A DNA stretch of 64,000 nucleotides from an uncultured Methanomassiliicoccales archaeon (GCA_959597175.1 CAUFXM010000005.1:79387-143386); one strand, 5' to 3'. Positions 8,388 through 17,341 are shown, counted from the stretch's first letter. Notes: generated by a model not told the origin, from the letters alone. Program-made: numbers and translations.

Positions 8388-8801
8388 ATGAAGGAGTACA
8401 GGATTGGAATGGTCGTGGCCGAGTTCAACTACGAGGTCACGTCGCTGATGATGGAGAGGGCCAGGGCCGAGGCGGACTTCCTGGGCGTTAAGATCACGAG
8501 GGAGATCAAGGTCCCCGGCGTGTTCGAGATCCCGATGGCAGTCAAGAGGATGCTCCAGAGGGACGACATCGACGCCGTCATCACCCTGGGTGCGGTCATC
8601 ACCGGCGAGACGAAGCACGACGAGGTCGTGGTCGCCCAGTCGTCGAGGAAGATCATGGACCTGGGACTGGAGTACGACAAGCCGGTCGGGTTCGGGATCA
8701 CAGGGCCCGGAATGACCGAGCTCCAGGCCATGGACAGGATCGAGAAGGGCCGCGACGTCGTCGACACCGTGGTCAAGATGCTCCAGAGGCTCGAGGACTG
8801 A
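8388..8801 (+). CDS. ribH: 6,7-dimethyl-8-ribityllumazine synthase
   Basis: Condenses the RibB product with the ribityl-pyrimidine to lumazine. 137 residues, usual length. Signature segments: VAEFNYEVTSLM, VPGVFEIPMAVKRM, ITLGAVITGETKHDEVV with the catalytic-region His, and KPVGFGITGPGMT. Last gene of the rib operon; a zinc-ribbon gene converges on it 26 bp downstream. Confidence 0.92.
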   Translation: MKEYRIGMVVAEFNYEVTSLMMERARAEADFLGVKITREIKVPGVFEIPMAVKRMLQRDDIDAVITLGAVITGETKHDEVVVAQSSRKIMDLGLEYDKPVGFGITGPGMTELQAMDRIEKGRDVVDTVVKMLQRLED

Positions 8802-8827
8802 TCCCGGGCACGAAACAGGTTATCTTC

Positions 8828-9229
8828 TCACATGCGGGGGCCCCGGCTCCCGCAGACCCTTTCCCTCACCGTGTCTATCACGGTGGACAGCGGGATGCCG
8901 GTGTCGATGGCTATCCTCAGGCACCCGTCGCCGTTCAGGTAGCGGTCGACGATGACATCGGATGAAAGGCCGTCGGCGACATTCCTCCCAAGCGGTCCGT
9001 CCCTCCTTGGGCAACCGATCCACGAGCGGGTCTTGCAGCTCGGGCATCTGAGGGGGGTCCCTCCGGTGCGGGAGAACCAGGTGTGGCCGCAGACGGCGCA
9101 GGTGTTCACCTTCGGCTCGCCCTGCCATCTGTACGTGCCGCACCTGGGGCATCTGACGGGCGAGTCCGTGTGGCTGCACCAGGTGTGGCCGCAGCGGCCG
9201 CATGTCTTGTGGTTGTCGACGTCGACCAT
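8828..9229 (-). CDS. Multi-zinc-ribbon protein with C-terminal helical (HTH-like) domain
   Basis: 133 residues, function unknown. Cysteine knuckles occur at CGRCGHTWCS, CPRCGTYRW, CAVCGHTWFS, CPSCKTRSW and GCPRRDG. They make two four-Cys ribbons in tandem, each repeating the CGHTW pattern. The last 45 residues (SSDVIVDRYLNGDGCLRIAIDTGIPLSTVIDTVRERV) look like a helix-turn-helix. A nucleic-acid-binding or transcriptional role is plausible. TATA-like TTTTATAT at about 9275-9284 and AGGAGGG ahead of ATG 9229 support the start. It diverges from the adhesin gene. Confidence 0.75.
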   Translation of the reverse strand: MVDVDNHKTCGRCGHTWCSHTDSPVRCPRCGTYRWQGEPKVNTCAVCGHTWFSRTGGTPLRCPSCKTRSWIGCPRRDGPLGRNVADGLSSDVIVDRYLNGDGCLRIAIDTGIPLSTVIDTVRERVCGSRGPRM

Positions 9230-9405
9230 GGAGCCCTCCTATTGGATTATACATCCAACATGGTTTACAGGGATATAAAAGGGTCGGTCGGGAGGTGCCG
9301 TGTTCGTCAGTGTCCGTTGGGAGTGGTCCACGTCTTAGTATCTACATGTGTAAACTTTGGTGTTATTATGATGCGATCGCATATCTTACATCGACAGATT
9401 TGCAC

Positions 9406-9416
9406 GGGGGGGGGGG
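9406..9416 (+). repeat. 11-G homopolymer in the leader of the adhesin gene
   Basis: Run of eleven G residues about 47 bp before the adhesin ATG at 9463, followed by a seven-T run at 9431-9437. Long homopolymers are rare here; only one other 11-base run exists. Slipped-strand length change could alter leader or promoter spacing. Confidence 0.8.
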
Positions 9417-9462
9417 ACGACGACGCTCTGTTTTTTTCTCCGGCCCTCCGGGTGGAGGGAAA

Positions 9463-12400
9463 ATGGATAGACAGATTATGATGGCGTTAGCCCTCGTCAT
9501 AGCCGTTATCACCGCTTCCGCGACGGTTATATGCATAGCATCGGAGGAATCCGACGCGGCATCGACGGTCTATATTGGAGGGGACAATGCCAACGATGAT
9601 AATGCAGGCACCCAGGATGCGCCTGTGGCAACAATGGGCAAAGCTGTTGAACTCGCAGGGTCCGGAGGATCCATCGTCCTCGGTTCCGACATAATAGTTA
9701 CCGAACAGATAGGTACGAAAGATGATGCTATATGGGCTATCACAAACGAAATATCACTCGATCTTGCTGGCCACAATCTCATATTGTCGATGTCCAAGTC
9801 ATTCGGAATCTGTCTATCGACGGACAACGGGAAGTTGACCGTATCAGACAGTGTCGGAACCGGGACAATCAAAGCTGGTTCCACTAGCGTCAACCAGATT
9901 GTGAGACTCCTCAGCGGTTCCACATTTGTTCTCAACGGGGGGACGATCACAACTGAAGGAGCTTCCAGTACCGCCTATGCAATCAACGTTAACGGGTGGA
10001 GGGATTCCGCCAACGTCATCCACACTTCGACGACCATCCTCAACGGAGGAACAGTGTACTCCAATACGAGCAATCCCACGATAGGACTATCAACATTCAC
10101 GAACCTGGAAATCAACGGAGCCAGGGTTCAGAATGCAACCGGGGGCGGATATTCCGTGAACTCGGCGGGAACCACGGCGACCGTCACGCTCACATCAGGA
10201 GAGGTGATTGGAGACATACATTTCAATTCCGGATACGAGGCCCCCTTCACATGGTCGGGAGGAACATACACGGGTGAGATCGACTTCGATGCTCTGATCA
10301 TCCCAGATGGCAACATCGGATTGGTGTCCTCAGATGGCACCGAAAAGACATTCTCGTTCGTCGATACAGTCCCCAGCACCTACACCGCATCCATCGGCAA
10401 CTGTTACTTCACCACATTGGATGGTCCGGATATCGTCGAGTCGAGCTTCGGCTACGAGAAGGAACTGACGTTCTACCAAGCCCCTTCCGACGGAGAAATC
10501 TCCATTACCCTTACCAGTGAAGGTGACTACGTCGTCATCTCGCTCTACGGAAGTGCCGCATCGATCACACCGTCGGTCACTGCCGATGGATACGAGATCA
10601 ACTCTGTCGTTGCCGGTGATGCAACCACATATACAGCCACAGTCACCGAGGCATCGGCGAACGTCAAGATCGAAGAGACCGGGGCCTATTACTCGACTTT
10701 CCAGCTTTCATACGAGGCTCTTGAGCCTGGACAGACGATTGTCCTCATGAAGGATCAGACGATTGACAGGACAATCGGCATTTCAAAGGACATGACACTG
10801 GATCTCAACGGCAAGATACTCACGTTCTCGATGCAGAACTCCCATGGGTTCCAGGTAGAATCCAGTTTTACAGTGGAGGATAGTCAGGCTACGACATCCA
10901 CTATGGATTTCACGACATACGACGTGACCTACTCGGGCGGATCAATAGTCCTCAACAGGGCATCTGAAGAGCATTCGAATCTCTATGTTCCGATCTACGT
11001 CATAGCAAGAGGTCATCTCAGCTTCGAATCGGGTTCCATCGTAGCAACGAATGCGGGAGGAGTAACGATTCTCGGAAGTGGAGAGATTTCTGGTGGGTAC
11101 ATCAAGGCCACCCATGACGCTGTCGGAATCATGGGTTCCGGAACGCTCAACGTCACCGGCGGCATCATGGAATCCACCGGACACGCCGGAATCGGAGGCA
11201 GTGCTGGCGAGGTAGCTTACAACGGCACCACGATCAACGTTTCTGGAGGAATCGTATTCGGGCACGGGAGCACGGCCTGCGGGATGTATATCACGCAGTT
11301 CGCCAATGTCAACATCTCCGATGACGCCCATATCCTGGCCAGCGACGGTGCGGGAATCATCATGCGTGCCGGTTATCTCAACATATCCGGTGGTACGGTG
11401 GAGAGTCATGGGACTGGAACTCAGATCTTCACCCAATCGGACGAACCGCTACCCAAGAGCGCGGTGGTCATGAGCTATCACACAGGCTATGATTCGACCA
11501 GTCTTGGATTCGGTGGCTCCATCACTGGAGGTACGTTCATCTCAGATAACGGTATGATTAATGTTTCCTACTCTACCAATGTCGCAGATGAGGAGTATCA
11601 GGTCATCCCCGAGATGCTTGCTACAGGAGGGAACTACACCTCCACAGTGGATGACGAGTTCCAGGCCGATGGATACGAGATCGAGACAGACGGGGACATG
11701 GTCTTCACCGGAACTGAAGTCGCCAGCATCGACGGGAAGTCCTATGGTTCCCTGGATAATGCCATAACCGACGCCAAGGAAGGTCAGACCATAACTCTGA
11801 ACCAGGACACATCACTCGTCCAGCGTTCGATGGGCAAAGGCATCAATCTGGATCTGAGAACGCATACACTAACCATAGAATATGACGGAAGCGGTTATGG
11901 ATACGGACTCACTTTCGATACCGGCAAATCAACCATTACGAACGGAACCATACTGGACTCCCGCAGTGTGGTAAACAACGCTAATGGATTCATTGCGGTG
12001 CATGTCACGGGTCAGGGTACATCCCTTACGATGACTAATGTGATTGTCAACCAGTACCTTCCCAGTTCGACGACAAGCTACAACATCGGTCTTCGTGTCG
12101 AAGAAGGAGCCACGCTCACTGCCGGTTCCGGGACGCAGGTTATCGAGTTGGAAAGGACCACAACGGTCCAGTCCGTCGGAGTGGCGGGCGTGATGGTTCT
12201 CGGAGGCGACACTACAACCACGTTCAATATGGATGGTGCGACCATCGAAACCACGGGTTTCGGTGTCTTAGGTAATGGAACCTACAATTCGAGCATTGAC
12301 TACAGTGACACGGTTATCAATTTTAGATCAGGAACAATCACTAGCGGATCGTGGGCGATATACCATCCTCAAGGAGGGGTTCTTAACATTTCGGGCGGAG

Positions 12401-13743
12401 AGATCACTGGTAGAACGGGAATCGAGATCCGTGCGGGAGAGCTCAACATAACCGGCAACCCGACGATTACGGCAACAGGTAGTTTCAACCGTACCGATAA
12501 TGGCAGCGGAACCACAACATCCGGTGTTGCTATTGCCATCGCTCAGCATACCACGCATCTGCCCATCGAGGTCAACATCAGCGGAGGTTCCTTCACAGGC
12601 AGGTACGCCCTATACGAGTGGAACGCCCAGAACAACGACACCGAATACATCAATATGATAAACGTCAGCGTCACAGGAGGAAACTTCAACGGTGAGACCG
12701 CCGACGTCTGCCTTGAAGACTTCCAGAATCTTGCCGACGAATCGGGGATAAGCGGAGGTTCCTTCTCTGACGATTCGGCCTGGGACTACCTTGACCCTGG
12801 ACTGAGTCTGGACGAGAACGGCACCGTCCAGGAAGCCCCGGAATACATGTATGCGTTCGAGGTGGATCCAATAGAAGTTCTCAAGGGAGACTCCGTGACG
12901 GTGACCGTGATTGACAACGCGGACGAGCACTCTGATATCACCTACACGCTGTCAACACTGGATGGCACCCCCATCGACGAGGGCAAGACCATAAGTTTCG
13001 TCCCCGACGCCGAGGAGTACGTCCTGAAGATCTCCGGGACCCATTACGGCGTCTCTGTGAATGAAGTGTGTCCCATCTACATCACCATAGTCCCTTCCGT
13101 CATGCTGACGTTCCACTATCCAGACGGAAGTATACAGGAGATCGAAGTCGCCGAAGGAGAGCCAGTGACCATCGACGGACCCGACGAGGTGCCGGAGCAG
13201 TTCGGATACGAGTTCGCGGAGTGGCGGACCGGGTCTGGCGAATCACTCAGGGGATACATCCCGACCGAGGACACCGACCTCTACCCAGGCTGGGACCTGG
13301 TCGATCCCACGGTCAGCGTATCTGTCTCCGGGGACCTGTACAGGGACGGCGTTGTGATCGTGACAGTCACCGCCACCCATGTCCTGGACGATCAGGGTGT
13401 GAGATACACGTACCTCATGGGCAACAAGGACACCGGTCGCGTGACGGAGCAGGCGAGCAACGTGTTCTACATCCGCTCAGAGGGCACCTACCTATTCGGG
13501 GCGGACGCCATCCTCGGTGACAGTACTGGCAGAGGGACCTACGAGGGCTATGTGGAGGTCGAGCTCAACGTGCCCGTGATCCCCGACGATGACGACGACT
13601 ACGTCCCGCCAACGCCTCCGGACATCGTCGTTAACTACGACGACTCCGGAGACGCCGCCGTCGGGATAGCGGCGTGCGCTGCGGAAGCGGTCGCAGCGGC
13701 GATCATCGCCTGCCTCATAATAATGGAGCGCAGACGGAACTGA
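9463..13743 (+). CDS. Large adhesin-like surface protein with tandem beta-helix modules
   Basis: 1426 residues. An N-terminal signal/anchor (MMALALVIAVITASATVIC) ends near SDAAS. Three homologous right-handed beta-helix modules begin near residues 50, 414 and 759, each opening with an A(x)5-8GQTIxL-like strand, then LDLxGxxL and a run of GGTI/SGGxI turns. Near residues 1213-1278 lies an InlB/flg_new-like repeat (LTFHYPDG ... GYEFAEWRTG ... YPGWD). A late Ig-like region, an Asp/Pro stalk (DDDDDYVPPTPPD) and a C-terminal helix with the tail MERRRN anchor it. GGAGGG lies six bases before ATG 9463, which decides this start; the frame is open back to 9202 without a better signal. AT-richer than its neighbours. 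Likely extracellular attachment or glycan contact. Confidence 0.85.
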   Translation: MDRQIMMALALVIAVITASATVICIASEESDAASTVYIGGDNANDDNAGTQDAPVATMGKAVELAGSGGSIVLGSDIIVTEQIGTKDDAIWAITNEISLDLAGHNLILSMSKSFGICLSTDNGKLTVSDSVGTGTIKAGSTSVNQIVRLLSGSTFVLNGGTITTEGASSTAYAINVNGWRDSANVIHTSTTILNGGTVYSNTSNPTIGLSTFTNLEINGARVQNATGGGYSVNSAGTTATVTLTSGEVIGDIHFNSGYEAPFTWSGGTYTGEIDFDALIIPDGNIGLVSSDGTEKTFSFVDTVPSTYTASIGNCYFTTLDGPDIVESSFGYEKELTFYQAPSDGEISITLTSEGDYVVISLYGSAASITPSVTADGYEINSVVAGDATTYTATVTEASANVKIEETGAYYSTFQLSYEALEPGQTIVLMKDQTIDRTIGISKDMTLDLNGKILTFSMQNSHGFQVESSFTVEDSQATTSTMDFTTYDVTYSGGSIVLNRASEEHSNLYVPIYVIARGHLSFESGSIVATNAGGVTILGSGEISGGYIKATHDAVGIMGSGTLNVTGGIMESTGHAGIGGSAGEVAYNGTTINVSGGIVFGHGSTACGMYITQFANVNISDDAHILASDGAGIIMRAGYLNISGGTVESHGTGTQIFTQSDEPLPKSAVVMSYHTGYDSTSLGFGGSITGGTFISDNGMINVSYSTNVADEEYQVIPEMLATGGNYTSTVDDEFQADGYEIETDGDMVFTGTEVASIDGKSYGSLDNAITDAKEGQTITLNQDTSLVQRSMGKGINLDLRTHTLTIEYDGSGYGYGLTFDTGKSTITNGTILDSRSVVNNANGFIAVHVTGQGTSLTMTNVIVNQYLPSSTTSYNIGLRVEEGATLTAGSGTQVIELERTTTVQSVGVAGVMVLGGDTTTTFNMDGATIETTGFGVLGNGTYNSSIDYSDTVINFRSGTITSGSWAIYHPQGGVLNISGGEITGRTGIEIRAGELNITGNPTITATGSFNRTDNGSGTTTSGVAIAIAQHTTHLPIEVNISGGSFTGRYALYEWNAQNNDTEYINMINVSVTGGNFNGETADVCLEDFQNLADESGISGGSFSDDSAWDYLDPGLSLDENGTVQEAPEYMYAFEVDPIEVLKGDSVTVTVIDNADEHSDITYTLSTLDGTPIDEGKTISFVPDAEEYVLKISGTHYGVSVNEVCPIYITIVPSVMLTFHYPDGSIQEIEVAEGEPVTIDGPDEVPEQFGYEFAEWRTGSGESLRGYIPTEDTDLYPGWDLVDPTVSVSVSGDLYRDGVVIVTVTATHVLDDQGVRYTYLMGNKDTGRVTEQASNVFYIRSEGTYLFGADAILGDSTGRGTYEGYVEVELNVPVIPDDDDDYVPPTPPDIVVNYDDSGDAAVGIAACAAEAVAAAIIACLIIMERRRN

Positions 13744-13762
13744 TGACCCGAGAAACCCCTTA

Positions 13763-13779
13763 CCGGCGCTTTGCGCCGG
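13763..13779 (+). terminator. GC hairpin after the adhesin gene
   Basis: CCGGCGC-TTT-GCGCCGG, a 7-bp perfect stem with a 3-nt loop, 20 bp past the stop at 13743. No U-tract. Candidate transcript end or 3' stabiliser. Confidence 0.5.
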
Positions 13780-13889
13780 GTTCCCCGCTCCGACTTTCAG
13801 TGGGCTGGCACGAAGCTCCGTGGAAGACGGTGGCCGCGGACCCGGACGGGGTCATCCGTCCAGGTTGGCGGATGCGGAAGCCGTTCGGA

Positions 13890-15101
13890 TCACGCCGTAT
13901 GACGTGCTATGAACCGCTCCAGTTTGTCGTAGGCCTCCTCCAGGACCTCCATCGGGGGGAGCGTGATCGTCCTGAAGTGGGACTGGCCGAACTCTTGGCA
14001 GAATCCGGATCCGTGAACGACGACCACTCCCTCCTCGGCTATCAGGTCCAGGACGAAGTCCTTGTCGGTCTTCCAGGGGGTCCCCTTGAGGTCTATCCTC
14101 GGGAACATGTAGAATGCCCCCTTGGCCCTGTTCGTGGAGATGCGGTCGATCTCGTTCAGCCTCTTGTAGGTGAACTCCGCTCTCTCCTTCAGCTTCCTGT
14201 TGAGGTCGGCTATGTACTCCTGCGGGCCCTGGAGGGAGGCCTTGGCAGCGGCCTGGCAGGGCACGTTGGCGCAGATCCTCGCCCTGAACTGCTTCATCAT
14301 CCCCTCGCGCACCTCGTCCATGAGTCCGTACTTGTCCATGAAGTAGCAGTATCCCATCCTCCAGCCGGGCATCAGGTTCACCTTCGAGAACCCGTTGAAT
14401 ATGACCCTGGGTATGTCGTCGGGAAGCTCGGAGGCGGAGAAGTACTCGCCCTCCATGATGATCTTGTCGTAGATCTCGTCCGATATGAGCGGGATGTCGT
14501 ACTCCGCCGCTATGTCGCCCATCTCCCTCACGGTCTTCGGGTCGTAGACGGCACCCGTCGGGTTGTTGGGGTTGATGACAACCATCGCCTTCGTCCGGTT
14601 GGTGATCCTCTTACGAATCATGTCCGTGTCGGGTCTCCAGTCCTCCTCCTCTATCTGCCTGTACGGCACGGTCCTGCCCTCGTAGAAGTTGATGTACTGG
14701 GCGTAGGAGGGGTATCCGGGGCCCGGGACGAGGATCTCGTCGCCGGGTTCCACCAGCGTCCCCATCATGATGTTGATGCATTCGCTGACCCCCGCGGTGA
14801 CGTAGACGTCCTGGGCGGTTATCCTGGCCTCGTGCTTCTCATACTCCCTGTCGACAATGGCCTCCCTGAGGTCCAGGTTGCCCTGCGAGTCGCCGTATCC
14901 GTTGTCCGTCTCGTCGACGGCAGCGCGGAGGGTCGCCTTGAAGTACTCCGGGGTCTCGAAGTCCCACTTGTTCGGGTCGCCTATGTTGAGATCAAGGAGC
15001 TTCTTGCCCGCTTTGGCGGCAGCGGCGGCGGGGACCGTGACCTCACGGATCGCATAGTTCATACCCATCGCCCTTCTCGATGCCTTGATCTTCGTCTTCA
15101 T
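13890..15101 (-). CDS. Class I/II PLP aminotransferase (alanine/aspartate type)
   Basis: 403 residues, fold type I aminotransferase. LDLNIGDPNKWDFETP (substrate arm), NGYGDSQGNLDLREAI, VINPNNPTGAVYD with the PLP-contacting Asn, DEIYDKI and IFNGFSKVNLMPGWRMGY with the catalytic Lys are visible. The C-terminal FRTITLPPMEVLEEAYDKL carries the substrate-carboxylate Arg. It resembles archaeal enzymes annotated as alanine or aspartate aminotransferase; the exact amino acid is not decidable by eye. Start ATG 15101 (KTKIKASRRA) was chosen over one 26 codons upstream, because a TATA-like CTTATTAG at about 15134-15141 places the transcript start near 15110. Monocistronic. Confidence 0.88.
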   Translation of the reverse strand: MKTKIKASRRAMGMNYAIREVTVPAAAAAKAGKKLLDLNIGDPNKWDFETPEYFKATLRAAVDETDNGYGDSQGNLDLREAIVDREYEKHEARITAQDVYVTAGVSECINIMMGTLVEPGDEILVPGPGYPSYAQYINFYEGRTVPYRQIEEEDWRPDTDMIRKRITNRTKAMVVINPNNPTGAVYDPKTVREMGDIAAEYDIPLISDEIYDKIIMEGEYFSASELPDDIPRVIFNGFSKVNLMPGWRMGYCYFMDKYGLMDEVREGMMKQFRARICANVPCQAAAKASLQGPQEYIADLNRKLKERAEFTYKRLNEIDRISTNRAKGAFYMFPRIDLKGTPWKTDKDFVLDLIAEEGVVVVHGSGFCQEFGQSHFRTITLPPMEVLEEAYDKLERFIARHTA

Positions 15102-15507
15102 AAGCAATCGGATGCGATGCATCACATAGTGACTAATAAGGGATTCGTCGGGATGAAAGGCATCCGATGGGAACCGCACGGACGCTGTCGGGCTCGATGC
15201 AGGCGCATCAAGTTGCGGCGATCCCCGTCATTGACGTCGGCGGTCCGTCTCCCGTTGCCCCCTGCTCCAGACGCCTTAGCGTCGTGGATCCATTCTCCAG
15301 ACGTCCTTGCCGCCGAGTCCGACTTCGAACGCAGCCTGACGTACACCGGCCCCCCCCCCCGGTCGTGGTCCGCTTTGCGCGGCATGCGGTCATGGCGGCC
15401 TGGCACAGTGCTTCAGAATAGAGACCGCCATCAGGCGCCAACAATCACCGAGACGTGGTGACATGCCCCGACGCAGAATGGCGGAGACGGGCCCTATGGA
15501 TGAGGGT
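15102..15507. other. Intergenic stretch without a convincing gene; contains an 11-C tract
   Basis: About 400 bp between the aminotransferase promoter (TATA near 15134-15141) and the terminator of the next gene. Short frames exist on both strands (for example 15208-15444 minus) but have no recognisable domain, no ribosome-binding site and no supporting neighbour. It holds an 11-C homopolymer at 15350-15360, which would be 11 G on the minus strand. It may be a decayed gene, but I cannot show that. Confidence 0.5.
15350..15360 (+). repeat. 11-C homopolymer
   Basis: Eleven C residues in an intergenic stretch, the same length as the G tract upstream of the adhesin gene. These are the only homopolymers this long in the window. 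No promoter or gene could be linked to it. Confidence 0.8.
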
Positions 15508-15522
15508 GCGGGCGATGCCCGC
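15508..15522 (-). terminator. GC hairpin after the 104-residue DUF gene
   Basis: GCGGGC-ATC-GCCCGC (read on the minus strand), 6-bp stem, 8 bp past the stop at 15531. Confidence 0.5.
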
Positions 15523-15530
15523 TTTTGGTT

Positions 15531-15845
15531 TCACTCGAGGTCGATCGACACCGGCCTCTTCAGACCCAGGTCCCCGGCGGCCTCGACGGACTTCACAACC
15601 GCGCACGGGACGGGGCACGCGGTGTGGCGGATGTTCTCGCTGGCCCAGGCGTAGACCTTCGACTCGCTGAAGGGTGCGCCGACCTCCTCCCATGCGACTA
15701 TGGGTTCGATGGGAGTCTTCGACACCATGGGGCAGTCGCTCTCGATCCTGATGTTGATGAACATCATGTCCTCGGAGGGGGTGGCGTAGATCGTGGTGGT
15801 CTTTCCGCAGACCCCGGCCTTCACTGTAGTCTTGCATTCCGACAT
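15531..15845 (-). CDS. Conserved small Cys-containing protein, unknown function
   Basis: 104 residues, soluble, five cysteines (near residues 4, 13, 38, 77 and 81), including a CPVPC pair late in the chain. It opens CKTTVKAGVCGKTTTIYA and looks like a DUF family seen in methanogens, with Cys positions that could bind a metal or cluster. Leaderless: TATA-like CATTTATAATGA (minus strand, about 15873-15884) lies about 27 bp before ATG 15845. A perfect 10-bp inverted repeat immediately upstream of that TATA box suggests specific control. No functional assignment is justified. Confidence 0.75.
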   Translation of the reverse strand: MSECKTTVKAGVCGKTTTIYATPSEDMMFINIRIESDCPMVSKTPIEPIVAWEEVGAPFSESKVYAWASENIRHTACPVPCAVVKSVEAAGDLGLKRPVSIDLE

Positions 15846-15886
15846 AGGCGTAACCTGGATTCGGATGACGATATCATTATAAATGG

Positions 15887-15916
15887 TTGGTTGAACAGAA
15901 CGCTTGGTTCAACCAA
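15887..15916. promoter_or_regulatory. Perfect inverted repeat TTGGTTGAAC-N10-GTTCAACCAA
   Basis: 10-bp arms with no mismatch and a 10-bp spacer (15897-15906), just upstream of the TATA box of the gene starting at 15845. This suits an activator site or a BRE-overlapping operator. The TTGAAC/GTTCAA core recurs in the operator of the HMA/P-type ATPase operon (40930-40953). Confidence 0.6.
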
Positions 15917-15965
15917 GGTTAATCCGTCTGACCATGCCTCGTCCGACGTGGGCAGGTGCCGGGAC

Positions 15966-15985
15966 GGGGGCGGATGCCCGCCCCC
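15966..15985 (-). terminator. GC hairpin after purA
   Basis: GGGGGCGG-ATGC-CCGCCCCC, 8-bp perfect stem with a 4-nt loop, 14 bp past the purA stop at 15999. Confidence 0.55.
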
Positions 15986-15998
15986 GCAAAAGCGCAGG

Positions 15999-17303
15999 TC
16001 AGCTCCACCAGTCGCCGCGGCGGTCGATGGTCTCGTCCCTGTCGGGTCCGAGGCTGATGATGTCCGCGGGGACCTTGAGGTACCTCTCGATGAACTCTAT
16101 GTACTCGCGCATCTCGCCGGGGAGGTTGTCGTACCCACCCTTGACGACGGCAGCGGTGTCGTTCCATCCCTTCCAGCCCTTGAAGTGCTCGTACACCGGC
16201 TTCGCCCTGTTCAGCTTGGCGATGGATGCGGGGAAGTGCTTGACCTCTTCCCCGTCGATCTCGTACGCCACGCACACCGGCAGGTCGGGGGTGTCGTTGA
16301 GGACATCGATCTTCGTTATGCCCAGGGACGTGAAACCGCACATCCTGGAGGCGTGCTCGCACACGACCAGGTCCAGCCATCCGCACCTGCGGCCCCTGCC
16401 AGTGGTGACGCCGAACTCGCCGCCCTTGTGCTGGAGTGCCAGCTCCTCCTCGCCGGTGAGCTCCGTGACGAACGGGCCCTCCCCGACGCGGGTGGTGTAC
16501 GCCTTGATGACCCCGAGGACCCCGTCGATGCGGTTGGGGGCGACGCCTGAACCGGTGCAGATGCCGCCTCCGCAGGTCGCCGATGACGTGACGTAGGGGT
16601 AGGTGCCGTGGTCGATGTCGAGCATGGCCCCCTGGGCCCCCTCGAACATGACGTTCTTCCCCTGGTCGAGCGCATCGTTGATGAGGACGGACGTGTCGCA
16701 GATGCATCCCCCGATCCTGTCCCTCCAGCCCGCCATCTTCTGATGGAGGGACTCCACGGTGCAGGAGCAGGGCTCGGCGCCCATGAGGTCCAGCATGTCC
16801 TTCTTGTACGGGAGGATGAACGAGATCTTGTCGTCCAGGAGGTCGTCCTCCAGCAGGTCCCCGGCGCGGAATCCGATCCTGGCGATCTTGTCCTGGTAGG
16901 CGGGTCCGATGCCCTTCTTGGTGGTGCCGACGACGTTCTTGCCGCGGTACTTCTCCTCGGCGCCGTCCAGCTTCTTGTGGTATTTCATGATCAGGTGAGC
17001 CCTGTCGGAGATCCTGAGCCCGTCGATGCTGCCTCCGGCCGCGATGACCTGGTCGATCTCCTCCCCCAGCTCCTCGAGGTTCACCACGACGCCGTTGCCG
17101 ATGACGGCCAGCTTGCCGGGCCTAACGACGCCGGAGGGCAGTCCGTGGAGCTTGAACGTCTTGCCGTCCACGATGATGGTGTGGCCGGCGTTGTTGCCGC
17201 CCTGGAAGCGGACGATCATGTCCGCCTTCTCGTCGAGGTAGTCTGTGATCTTTCCTTTCCCCTCGTCGCCCCACTGGGCTCCGATGATAGCTAGACTGGG
17301 CAT
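15999..17303 (-). CDS. purA: Adenylosuccinate synthetase
   Basis: Converts IMP, aspartate and GTP to adenylosuccinate in AMP synthesis. 434 residues, the bacterial/eukaryotic length rather than the shorter form of some archaea. Motifs: GAQWGDEGKGKITD (P-loop with catalytic Asp), FQGGNNAGHTI with catalytic His, GTTKKGIGPAYQDK, FEGAQGAMLDIDHGTYPYVTSS, and a C-terminal TTGRGRRCGWLD arginine loop. Start ATG 17303 opens directly into the P-loop strand. TATA-like CTTAATAAAG at about 17335-17344 gives a near-leaderless transcript. Confidence 0.95.
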   Translation of the reverse strand: MPSLAIIGAQWGDEGKGKITDYLDEKADMIVRFQGGNNAGHTIIVDGKTFKLHGLPSGVVRPGKLAVIGNGVVVNLEELGEEIDQVIAAGGSIDGLRISDRAHLIMKYHKKLDGAEEKYRGKNVVGTTKKGIGPAYQDKIARIGFRAGDLLEDDLLDDKISFILPYKKDMLDLMGAEPCSCTVESLHQKMAGWRDRIGGCICDTSVLINDALDQGKNVMFEGAQGAMLDIDHGTYPYVTSSATCGGGICTGSGVAPNRIDGVLGVIKAYTTRVGEGPFVTELTGEEELALQHKGGEFGVTTGRGRRCGWLDLVVCEHASRMCGFTSLGITKIDVLNDTPDLPVCVAYEIDGEEVKHFPASIAKLNRAKPVYEHFKGWKGWNDTAAVVKGGYDNLPGEMREYIEFIERYLKVPADIISLGPDRDETIDRRGDWWS

Positions 17304-17341
17304 CTTAAGGCACCTGACTGTGGCTAGCTTCTGCCTCTTTA

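Noticed and set aside
9202..9462. N-terminal extension of the adhesin from ATG 9202 or 9346
   Set aside because: It would precede the signal peptide with unrelated sequence through the G tract. ATG 9463 has a good ribosome-binding site. Kept only as a possible switch idea.
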